Positions 1 to 5,283 of a DNA stretch of 6,024 nt are shown one piece after another. The first letter of the stretch is position 1. The number at the start of each line of letters is the position of its first letter. The notes under the pieces are model-generated. The model was not told the origin of the DNA. It ran no database searches and saw nothing but the letters and a program-made list of their open reading frames with translations. A program made the translations under genes and the position numbers. Source of the stretch: Chitinophagaceae bacterium (GTDB lineage: Bacteria; Bacteroidota; Bacteroidia; Chitinophagales; Chitinophagaceae). The stretch lies in assembly GCA_947442905.1 (NCBI GenBank), contig CANEWV010000114.1, positions 1 to 6,024 of the forward strand, written 5' to 3'.

Positions 1-1592
1 GCAGCAGCACGGTGGTTGCGCATTACACGAAGCATGTCTTCTTTGTTTTCTTCGTACTTATCAAAAGCACCTAAAAACGAAGCCATTTCTGCAGAAGTTT
101 TGTAAGCAATACCCGTCATGATTGCGGTGATAGCACCAGCAATACCACGCGCTTCTTCAGAATCGTATGCAATACCACTTACCATTAACATAGAACCAAG
201 GTTGGCAAAACCTAAACCTGTTGTTCTGTAATCGTAAGACAATTGTGCTACTTCTCTAGAAGGGAACTGCGCCATTAAAATAGATACTTCGAGTACTGTC
301 TGCCATAATCTTGTTGTGTATTCGAAACCTTCTACATCAAATGAGTTATCGTCTTCATTGAAGAATTTACGAAGGTTGATAGAAGCCAAGTTACAAGCAG
401 TGTTGTCTAGGAACATGTACTCCGAACAAGGGTTAGAAGCATTGATACGACCACCTTTAGGGCAAGTATGCCATTCGTTAATTGTGGTATCGTATTGAGT
501 TCCTGGATCCGCACAACGCCATGCCGCTTCAGAAATCGCATCCCATACTTTACGTGCAGGAATAGATTGCATCACACGACCATCGGTACGCGCTATTAAA
601 TCCCAATTACCATCTTCTTTTAATGCTTTAAAAAATGTATTAGGAATACGTACAGAGTTGTTTGAGTTTTGACCCGAAACAGTTGCATACGCTTCGCCTT
701 CGTAACTATTATCATAACCAGCTGCAATAAGTGCCGCTACTTTGTTTTCTTCTTGAACTTTCCAGTTAATGAAATCCATGATTTCTGGATGGTCTAAATC
801 CAAACAAACCATTTTAGCCGCTCTACGTGTTGTACCACCAGATTTGATAGCACCTGCAGCACGGTCTCCAATTTTAAGGAAACTCATTAAGCCGCTAGAA
901 GAACCACCACCAGATAACTTTTCGTTTGCTCCTCTAATTTGAGAGAAGTTAGTACCTACCCCAGAACCATATTTAAAAATACGCGCTTCACGTGTCCATA
1001 AATCCATGATACCACCTTCATTAACTAAGTCGTCGCTCACGCTTAGAATGAAGCAGGCATGTGGTTGTGGGCGTTCATACGCACTTGTTGAACGCTTTAA
1101 TTGTTTGTCCGTTGGATCAACATAGTAGTGACCTTGCGCACCACCTGTAATACCATAGCTCTCGTGAAGTCCGGTATTGAACCATTGTGGCGAGTTAGGC
1201 ACACAAGCTTGATTTAAAATACTATATACAAGTTCTTCATAAAATACTTGCGCATCGCTCGTTGTTGCGAAATAACCATAACGCTCTCCCCATACTCTCC
1301 AACAATTTGCCATACGGTGTGCAACTTGCTTCACAGAAGTTTCTCTTCCTAGTGAACCATCCGTTTGAGGCACACCCGCTTTTCTAAAATATTTTTGTGC
1401 TAAGATATCCGTAGCAATTTGGCTCCACTGTTTAGGAACTTCTACGTTTGTCATTTCAAATACCTTTTCACCATTTGGGTTTTTGATTACGCTATCACGG
1501 TAGTCGTACTCAAATTGATCAAAAGGAGATACACCATCTTTGGTGAATCGGCGGCTAAATTGTAAGCCTTTTTTTGTGCGAGCGTTGGCCAT
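1..1592 (-). CDS. nrdJ: Adenosylcobalamin-dependent (class II) ribonucleotide reductase, N-terminal 530 residues, cut by the window edge
   Basis: This cytoplasmic enzyme reduces ribonucleotides to deoxyribonucleotides using coenzyme B12 to make a thiyl radical, so it supplies DNA precursors with or without oxygen. The reverse strand reads open from ATG at 1592 to the left edge. Visible motifs are PNSPQWFN (residues 132-139), PQPHACF with C180, SGGTTRRAAKMV (251-262), and NPCSE (387-391) followed by C400. By analogy with characterised class II enzymes, C389 is the radical cysteine, N387 and E391 are active-site residues, and C180/C400 form the redox pair; the 11-residue spacing C389-C400 matches the family. 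The C-terminal part, normally several hundred more residues with tail cysteines, lies outside. The start is well decided: the frame is open for 34 codons upstream to TAG at 1695-1697 but contains no ATG, GTG or TTG. No Shine-Dalgarno is seen, as usual in Bacteroidota. The identification is secure; the exact start slightly less so. Confidence 0.95.
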   Translation of the reverse strand, partial: MANARTKKGLQFSRRFTKDGVSPFDQFEYDYRDSVIKNPNGEKVFEMTNVEVPKQWSQIATDILAQKYFRKAGVPQTDGSLGRETSVKQVAHRMANCWRVWGERYGYFATTSDAQVFYEELVYSILNQACVPNSPQWFNTGLHESYGITGGAQGHYYVDPTDKQLKRSTSAYERPQPHACFILSVSDDLVNEGGIMDLWTREARIFKYGSGVGTNFSQIRGANEKLSGGGSSSGLMSFLKIGDRAAGAIKSGGTTRRAAKMVCLDLDHPEIMDFINWKVQEENKVAALIAAGYDNSYEGEAYATVSGQNSNNSVRIPNTFFKALKEDGNWDLIARTDGRVMQSIPARKVWDAISEAAWRCADPGTQYDTTINEWHTCPKGGRINASNPCSEYMFLDNTACNLASINLRKFFNEDDNSFDVEGFEYTTRLWQTVLEVSILMAQFPSREVAQLSYDYRTTGLGFANLGSMLMVSGIAYDSEEARGIAGAITAIMTGIAYKTSAEMASFLGAFDKYEENKEDMLRVMRNHRAA

Positions 1593-1660
1593 ACTGGGTG
1601 TCGATTTAAACGAATTATTTAATGGGGTCCCGAATTCATAACAAATTGTTAAGCGGTCGA

Positions 1661-1690
1661 CGAAAATATCTTTAGCTGAGCAGAAAACAA
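1661..1690 (-). promoter_or_regulatory. Candidate nrdJ promoter, Bacteroidota type
   Basis: On the minus strand TTG (1690-1688) is followed after 19 bases by TATTTTCG (1668-1661), one mismatch from the Bacteroidota -7 consensus TAnnTTTG. The expected start of transcription would be near 1655, giving a leader of about 60 bases before the nrdJ ATG. The motif is short and degenerate in AT-rich DNA, so this is a plausible rather than certain call. Confidence 0.4.
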
Positions 1691-1710
1691 CGCCCTAAAT
1701 ATTAACAGGT

Positions 1711-1719
1711 TGTGGATAA
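1711..1719 (-). promoter_or_regulatory. DnaA box upstream of nrdJ
   Basis: The minus strand reads TTATCCACA, a perfect match to the classical DnaA-binding 9-mer. It sits about 20 bases upstream of the candidate nrdJ -33 element and 119 bases before the start codon. DnaA is known to regulate the nrdAB operon of Escherichia coli through boxes upstream of its promoter, so a role linking dNTP supply to replication initiation is reasonable here. A single 9-mer can arise by chance, and no second box was found nearby, so an origin is not suggested. Confidence 0.45.
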
Positions 1720-1722
1720 GGA

Positions 1723-1747
1723 ATTTGAACATTTTGAGAGTTCAAAT
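1723..1747. repeat. Inverted repeat next to the DnaA box
   Basis: ATTTGAAC (1723-1730) and GTTCAAAT (1740-1747) are perfect 8-bp inverted arms around a 9-base spacer. A related GAATTTGA sequence recurs just downstream near 1757. The centre-to-centre spacing of the arms is 17 bases, compatible with a dimeric regulator on one face of the helix, and the site is upstream of the candidate nrdJ promoter. It could equally be a chance repeat in AT-rich DNA. Confidence 0.4.
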
Positions 1748-1928
1748 CAGGATTGAATTTGACCCATTTTCCCCCAAATGTTAGCAACAAAAAAAATAAT
1801 ATTGGGGTTGTATTGAGGTTTTTCCCTTAATAAATACAAGGGTTTTAAGGCTTTTTTGCATGAGTCATTGAAAATGAAGGAGTAAGGAACCGCTAAGATG
1901 GTAAAAACAACAAACAAATGACCGATTA

Positions 1929-1960
1929 TTGCTTTTAACAAAAACTTTTCTGCATTTTTG
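1929..1960 (+). promoter_or_regulatory. Candidate promoter of the prenyl-glyceryl phosphate synthase gene
   Basis: TTG (1929-1931) is followed after 21 bases by CATTTTTG (1953-1960), one mismatch from TAnnTTTG. Transcription would start near 1967, leaving a very short leader of roughly 17 bases to the ATG at 1984. That placement would put the alternative TTG codon at 1972 only a few bases into the transcript, which favours the ATG. Confidence 0.4.
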
Positions 1961-1983
1961 CAGGACTACTATTGTACCACTTC

Positions 1984-2745
1984 ATGAACCCAAACGTTTA
2001 TTTACAGCTACTGGAATCAAAAAAAGCAGGTCGCCCGCTTTTTACGGTTCTAATAGACCCCGATAAGGTAGATGCTAAAAGCCTAGAGCATTTGGTACAT
2101 CTGGGTTTGGAGGCAAAAGTAGACTACTTTTTTGTAGGCGGAAGCCTTGTGATTTCCAATCATTTAGATGCTTGTATTCAGCAAATTAAAGCTGCCTGCC
2201 ATATCCCAGTTATCTTATTTCCAGGATCCCCATCGCAGGTGTCCAAATACGCAGACGCCTTACTATACTTGTCTTTGATATCAGGCCGTAACCCCGAATT
2301 ACTCATTGGACAGCACGTAATTAGTGCCCCATTTGTAAAAAAATCAGGCCTCGAAATCATGCCAACGGGCTATATGGTGATTGATGGTGGTGCACCTACC
2401 ACGGTTTCCTACATTTCAAATGCAGCGCCTATTCCATCCAATAAACATGAAATCGCTATGTGTACGGCTATGGCAGGCGAAATGCTTGGCATGAAACTCA
2501 TATACATGGATGCAGGCAGTGGCGCTCAAACGCCCATTACGGAGGCAATGATTAGCGCTGTAGCCGCTTCTATTAACATCCCACTGATTGTAGGTGGCGG
2601 TATCACAGATCCTGAAAAAGCATACCTAAACTGTAAAGCAGGCGCCAATATGATTGTTATTGGTAATGCCATCGAAAAAGACCCAAGCCTCATTAAAGAA
2701 ATGAGTGCTGCGATTCACGCATCGGGCAAAATAACTGCGGAATAA
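1984..2745 (+). CDS. Geranylgeranylglyceryl/heptaprenylglyceryl phosphate synthase (GGGPS/PcrB family, bacterial group II)
   Basis: This family of (beta/alpha)8-barrel enzymes joins a long prenyl diphosphate to sn-glycerol-1-phosphate with Mg2+, the first committed step of archaeal-type ether lipids; Bacteroidota carry a group II version whose physiological product is poorly understood. From ATG at 1984 the protein has 253 residues, the normal family length. Motifs in order: IDPDK (24-28), FFVGGS (49-54), FPGSP (79-83), LISGRNPELLIG (98-109), PTGYMVIDGG (127-136), YMDAGSGA (174-181), VGGGI (203-207) and GANMIVIGN (220-228). The glycine-rich C-terminal motifs form the phosphate-binding site. 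An in-frame TTG at 1972 would add four residues (MYHF), but ATG at 1984 fits the family's N-terminus and the candidate promoter better. The gene stands alone and diverges from nrdJ. Prenyl chain length cannot be told from the sequence by eye. Confidence 0.92.
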   Translation: MNPNVYLQLLESKKAGRPLFTVLIDPDKVDAKSLEHLVHLGLEAKVDYFFVGGSLVISNHLDACIQQIKAACHIPVILFPGSPSQVSKYADALLYLSLISGRNPELLIGQHVISAPFVKKSGLEIMPTGYMVIDGGAPTTVSYISNAAPIPSNKHEIAMCTAMAGEMLGMKLIYMDAGSGAQTPITEAMISAVAASINIPLIVGGGITDPEKAYLNCKAGANMIVIGNAIEKDPSLIKEMSAAIHASGKITAE

Positions 2746-2768
2746 ACATTCGATTTTCTGGTATTTAA

Positions 2769-2798
2769 CGCAGATTTTAATGCATTGTCAAATCTGCG
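2769..2798. repeat. Perfect 9-bp stem-loop after the GGGPS gene
   Basis: CGCAGATTT (2769-2777) and AAATCTGCG (2790-2798) form a perfect stem around a 12-base loop, 23 bases after the stop codon. No T-tract follows on the plus strand (it continues GGGGAATAC), so it is not a canonical intrinsic terminator. It may be a 3' mRNA-stabilising hairpin, a factor-assisted terminator or an operator for the gene starting at 2891. Confidence 0.5.
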
Positions 2799-2841
2799 GG
2801 GAATACATAGTCATGTTGTAACTTAACATCATATGTTGCGG

Positions 2842-2870
2842 TTGTGAATGATCCATTACACATTTATTTG
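2842..2870 (+). promoter_or_regulatory. Candidate promoter of the beta-barrel protein gene
   Basis: TTG (2842-2844) is followed after 18 bases by TTTATTTG (2863-2870), one mismatch from TAnnTTTG. The predicted transcript would start about 15 bases before the ATG at 2891. Together with the hairpin after the previous gene, this suggests independent transcription rather than read-through. Confidence 0.4.
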
Positions 2871-2890
2871 ATAACGTAAACCAACCCCCT

Positions 2891-3553
2891 ATGCGAATCA
2901 ACAACATGTTACCGGTTACCCTGTTTGCAGTAAGCCTATTTTTAGCAAGTAGCATCTGCGCACAAACAAATACAAATAAAAGTTCATTCAAACCTAAGCC
3001 CAGTTACGCAGCACACTTATCTGTGGGACAAGTACTTTTTGGCACTGGTGATGTAAGAGGTTACGGAATTTTAGTAGCGGTAGAAAAATCTGTTTTTAAA
3101 AAATCGGTACGCCCTTTTCCAACCTTTCAAGTTGGCTTTGGCCTCAATTTTGAAACAGGTATTAGAAAGCCAATAAATATTTTATACCCCAGTGGTGTTT
3201 TTGAAGAATCTAGTTATGGACAAACCAGCAAAACATCGGGCTGGGCTACCTTTAAATATCACCCCTTTAAACATTCGATGGATGGTTTTAGTGTGACAGT
3301 TGGTCCAACATTAGGCATTACACAAGCTACTTCCGAAAAAAGTGTAGGCTTTAGTTACGATCCATTTTTAGGCGTCATTCGAAAATCAGTACTCGCAACA
3401 GAAAATCATTTTGGCATGGGCTACCGCATTGCGGTGCAACAACAGTTTGCTATAAAGGATCATTTGTTTATTGGTTTTCGTGCCGATTTTTCAAACGATG
3501 TATACGGCGATATCAATACTTTTTTAGGTGGCGGCATCAGTTATAAATTTTAA
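2891..3553 (+). CDS. Secreted protein, probable outer-membrane beta-barrel
   Basis: The 220-residue product begins with a Sec signal peptide: a positive start (R2), a hydrophobic core (about residues 6-21), and likely cleavage after A24 in SSICA-QT, the A|Q junction common in Bacteroidota. C23 is not a lipobox cysteine because I22 precedes it. The mature part is a series of alternating hydrophobic/polar strands rich in Gly and aromatics (for example GYGILVAVEKS, FQVGFGLNFETG, GFSVTVGPTLGIT, LFIGFRADFS), and the chain ends in an amphipathic strand, GGGISYKF, with a terminal Phe. That C-terminal aromatic is the usual signal for insertion by the BAM complex. I infer a small barrel of about eight strands; the ligand or function is unknown and no specific family is recognised. 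The ATG at 2891 has no Shine-Dalgarno; M6 (2906) is an alternative start that would lose the positive residue. A strong terminator follows. Confidence 0.75.
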   Translation: MRINNMLPVTLFAVSLFLASSICAQTNTNKSSFKPKPSYAAHLSVGQVLFGTGDVRGYGILVAVEKSVFKKSVRPFPTFQVGFGLNFETGIRKPINILYPSGVFEESSYGQTSKTSGWATFKYHPFKHSMDGFSVTVGPTLGITQATSEKSVGFSYDPFLGVIRKSVLATENHFGMGYRIAVQQQFAIKDHLFIGFRADFSNDVYGDINTFLGGGISYKF

Positions 3554-3578
3554 AAAAGAGTTCGTAATTGTTATAGTC

Positions 3579-3609
3579 AAATACCGGCCCGTTGGGCCGG
3601 TATTTTTTT
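3579..3609 (+). terminator. Rho-independent terminator of the beta-barrel gene
   Basis: A GC-rich perfect stem, with ACCGGCCC and GGGCCGGT as its core and A/T extensions (3579-3590 with 3594-3605), closes a three-base GTT loop and runs directly into seven T residues (3603-3609). It lies 26 bases after the stop codon at 3553. This is a textbook intrinsic terminator. Confidence 0.93.
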
Positions 3610-3660
3610 ACCCCATAATTTTTTTACCCCCATAAAAAATCTTGCTCCCATAAAAAAATT
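3603..3660. repeat. Short imperfect tandem repeat with CCCATAA core
   Basis: CCCATAA occurs three times, at 3612-3618, 3629-3635 and 3647-3653, spaced 17 and 18 bases apart. The first two copies are each preceded by seven T residues and A, and the last two are followed by A-runs. The period is 1.6-1.7 helical turns. It may be slippage-derived low-complexity sequence behind the terminator, or curved DNA because of the phased A/T tracts. Confidence 0.6.
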
Positions 3661-3704
3661 ACCGCTGCGGAAAATATCAGAACTAATGCGCAATCTTATC
3701 ATAC

Positions 3705-3731
3705 AACCGCTATGATTTAATTTATGCGGTT
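3705..3731. repeat. Inverted repeat upstream of the lipoprotein gene
   Basis: AACCGC (3705-3710) and GCGGTT (3726-3731) are perfect 6-bp arms around a 15-base AT-rich spacer, about 85 bases before the lipoprotein ATG. A separate short palindrome, CCGC-T-GCGG, lies at 3662-3670. These could be operator half-sites but the arms are short. Confidence 0.35.
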
Positions 3732-3759
3732 TCACGTAACATCAACAGCTGTTTAATTG

Positions 3760-3793
3760 AATAGGTTACACTAGATAGCTATCCAACCCTATT
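3760..3793. promoter_or_regulatory. Nested palindrome just upstream of the lipoprotein gene
   Basis: AATAGGTT (3760-3767) and AACCCTATT (3785-3793) pair over 8 bp with one extra C, and they enclose the perfect 10-bp palindrome GATAGCTATC (3774-3783). The element ends 23 bases before the ATG at 3817. It could be a repressor or activator site, or a hairpin in the 5' leader. No clear TTG/TAnnTTTG promoter was found near it, so whether it is transcribed is unknown. Confidence 0.45.
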
Positions 3794-3816
3794 CTCTTCA
3801 CTTTAAATTAAGCACT

Positions 3817-5184
3817 ATGTTATTGAACGTAAAAAAAGGCTTGCTTGCGCTTACACTGCTAACTGCTGTTATCGGTTGCAAAAAAAATACAATCGACTAC
3901 CAAAATGGCGGCGTCGATGAAAGCAAAGTATACCAAAAACCAATTACCTATGACCAAATTTTACTCGTTAGTAACCTCGAAAAAATCACCCTGATTTTAG
4001 AAGACCTCTACAAAGAAAAAAAGAACCTTAAACTGGTTAATGCGTCCATTTATGCAAAAGCCTACACCGACGAATCGGTTTTATTAAAAGACCTCATTAA
4101 CCCCATGCATAGTATCCTGCCAGGCAATAAAAAATTTGTTGAACTGTGCAGTAAATGGAACGTGAGCTTACAAGATTTTTCGGAAGCATTTTGGAAAGCC
4201 GCGCGCGTCAAAAACGACACCCAATTACTTGACTTTTTAAACTTCGTTCAAAATAAACACCTTGCGTTACAAAACTTGAGTAATGGACTAATAGGTGTCA
4301 ATGATCAAGATAAAAATTACGATGTTAGCATTTACTTCCCTTACAGTGCCGAATTTGACATTAGTGCAAGTGGTGATAATTATGGACCAGTTGCCAGTTT
4401 AGTGGCCGCCAGCGCAGAAGCGGACGAAGCACTGGGTTTTCAACCTTACTATAGTGGTGGTGCTTTAGTTGAATACCGCCCTGTTGTTGTCAACGACGAC
4501 TATGTATTTTCCCATCCTACCCATATTGTAGGTGTTAATGGTATCGAACCTTACCAAACACAGGACGCTGCTTTAAATCCGCCAACGGTTACAACACCTC
4601 CAAATGTTAACCGGGTGTATATAGGTGACGCTATTTGCAAAACACAGTATGACAGGCTTATTAGCTTTACTTCCAATGGCGGTGGTTCAGAAATTAACTA
4701 TTGCAGGGCAAGTGGTTACTTAAAATTAGTGGGGCACCAAATCACAGAATTTGAAGACAAAACATCGGTCAAATTTGAACGCGGTACCATTCGTAAAAAA
4801 CAATGGTTAAGGGTTTATGCGGTTTGGGACGCAGACTGGGTGGCTGAAAATAAGGAACAGGTTTTTGCTATCTACGAAGACGATAACAATGCAGAAATCA
4901 CATTTACCGGCTCTCTTAGCACAACCGTAAGAGTTGCAACAGGAACAAACGTAGAAGGCAGTATCGACTACCAAATTAAAAGAAGCTCTCAAGACGACAT
5001 TATCAAGCAACTAAAAATATCGCGTGTCTCTTATTTTGCAGGCGCCCTTAGAAATCAAGGATGGGGATTTGGTAATGATAAATCATTTTTACCGGCCTCA
5101 GCAGTTAATGGATGGCCTTATTATGACGCCGTACCAGAGGGCGGTGCCAACGTGGGCTGGACCTGGCCTTATGACGGGTATTAA
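3817..5184 (+). CDS. Uncharacterised lipoprotein with a Trp/Tyr/Gly-rich C-terminus
   Basis: The 455-residue product starts with a type II signal peptide: K6-K7, a hydrophobic stretch, and lipobox AVIGC with the lipidated cysteine at C21. The following KKNTID lacks a run of acidic residues, so the surface-export signal described for some Bacteroidota lipoproteins is not evident; I infer anchoring on the periplasmic side. Residues about 45-160 look helical and charged (ILEDLYKEKKNL and following). From about 170 the chain turns into probable beta-structure: SIYFPYS (171-177), a Val/Asn-rich VVVNDDYVF (223-231), RVYIGDAICKTQYDRLISF (266-284), NGGGSEINYCRASGYL (287-302, C296), and the acidic VFAIYEDDNNAE (349-360). 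The end, from about 415, is rich in Trp, Tyr, Gly and Pro (NQGWGF, NGWPYYDAVPEGG, GWTWPYDGY). I recognise no catalytic motif or named domain. The ATG at 3817 gives a complete signal peptide; no Shine-Dalgarno is seen. The gene is monocistronic between the terminators on either side. Confidence 0.85.
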   Translation: MLLNVKKGLLALTLLTAVIGCKKNTIDYQNGGVDESKVYQKPITYDQILLVSNLEKITLILEDLYKEKKNLKLVNASIYAKAYTDESVLLKDLINPMHSILPGNKKFVELCSKWNVSLQDFSEAFWKAARVKNDTQLLDFLNFVQNKHLALQNLSNGLIGVNDQDKNYDVSIYFPYSAEFDISASGDNYGPVASLVAASAEADEALGFQPYYSGGALVEYRPVVVNDDYVFSHPTHIVGVNGIEPYQTQDAALNPPTVTTPPNVNRVYIGDAICKTQYDRLISFTSNGGGSEINYCRASGYLKLVGHQITEFEDKTSVKFERGTIRKKQWLRVYAVWDADWVAENKEQVFAIYEDDNNAEITFTGSLSTTVRVATGTNVEGSIDYQIKRSSQDDIIKQLKISRVSYFAGALRNQGWGFGNDKSFLPASAVNGWPYYDAVPEGGANVGWTWPYDGY

Positions 5185-5210
5185 TAGAAAATAAAAATGA
5201 TCAAATAACT

Positions 5211-5281
5211 AACAAGCCAACCCCAGTACTAGTAACCATCCTTATTCGCTGGGTACAAAATAGTAGTAAGGTTGGCTTGTT
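5211..5281. terminator. Shared bidirectional terminator between convergent genes
   Basis: AACAAGCCAACC (5211-5222) and GGTTGGCTTGTT (5270-5281) form a perfect 12-bp stem between the ends of the lipoprotein gene (5184) and the peptidase gene (5284). The 47-base interior holds a second possible stem, CCCAG (5222-5226) with CTGGG (5249-5253), which shares one base with the outer arm. On the plus strand the stem runs into TTTTCTATTTT; on the minus strand it runs into a T-rich AGTTATTTG tract. The symmetric stem suggests it ends both transcripts, although the loop is much larger than in a standard intrinsic terminator. Confidence 0.65.
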
Positions 5282-5283
5282 TT

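Larger units (their letters stand above)
1593..1983. other. Divergent intergenic region between nrdJ and the prenyl-glyceryl phosphate synthase gene
   Basis: This 391-base AT-rich stretch separates two genes that point away from each other, so it must hold both promoters. From the nrdJ side it contains a candidate promoter (1661-1690), a perfect DnaA box (1711-1719), an 8-bp inverted repeat (1723-1747), a weak terminator-like hairpin (1825-1857) and a candidate promoter for the plus-strand gene (1929-1960). A 64-codon minus-strand frame with a TTG start (1747-1941) overlaps these signals and I do not regard it as a gene. No cobalamin riboswitch B12 box and no convincing NrdR box were found by eye. 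Confidence 0.7.

Noticed and set aside
316..498. 60-codon plus-strand frame
   Set aside because: It lies opposite the clearly coding nrdJ frame, which contains conserved active-site motifs here, so it is an antisense shadow.
1593..1694. Cobalamin riboswitch in the nrdJ leader
   Set aside because: The probable leader is only about 60 bases, far shorter than a B12 riboswitch, and no B12-box sequence is visible.
1694..1709. NrdR box-like sequence CCTAAATATTAACAGG
   Set aside because: Only the outer three base pairs and the centre are symmetric, and it fits the NrdR consensus poorly.
1700..1760. Replication origin suggested by the DnaA box
   Set aside because: There is a single box, no cluster of further boxes, no iteron array, and no dnaA, dnaN or other origin-linked gene in the window.
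1747..1941. 64-codon minus-strand frame with a hydrophobic N-terminus (MLKAIIGHLF...)
   Set aside because: It starts with TTG, has no recognisable homology or ribosome-binding signal, overlaps the candidate promoter of the plus-strand gene, and its hydrophobicity comes from T-rich DNA.
2178..2360. 60-codon minus-strand frame inside the GGGPS gene
   Set aside because: It is antisense to conserved GGGPS motifs and has no independent support.
2788..2991. 67-codon minus-strand frame overlapping the 5' end of the beta-barrel gene
   Set aside because: It covers the candidate promoter and signal-peptide region of the plus-strand gene and shows no protein-family features.
4807..5010. 67-codon Cys-rich minus-strand frame inside the lipoprotein gene
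   Set aside because: The many cysteines arise from antisense reading of plus-strand alanine, threonine and asparagine codons; there is no start context or homology.
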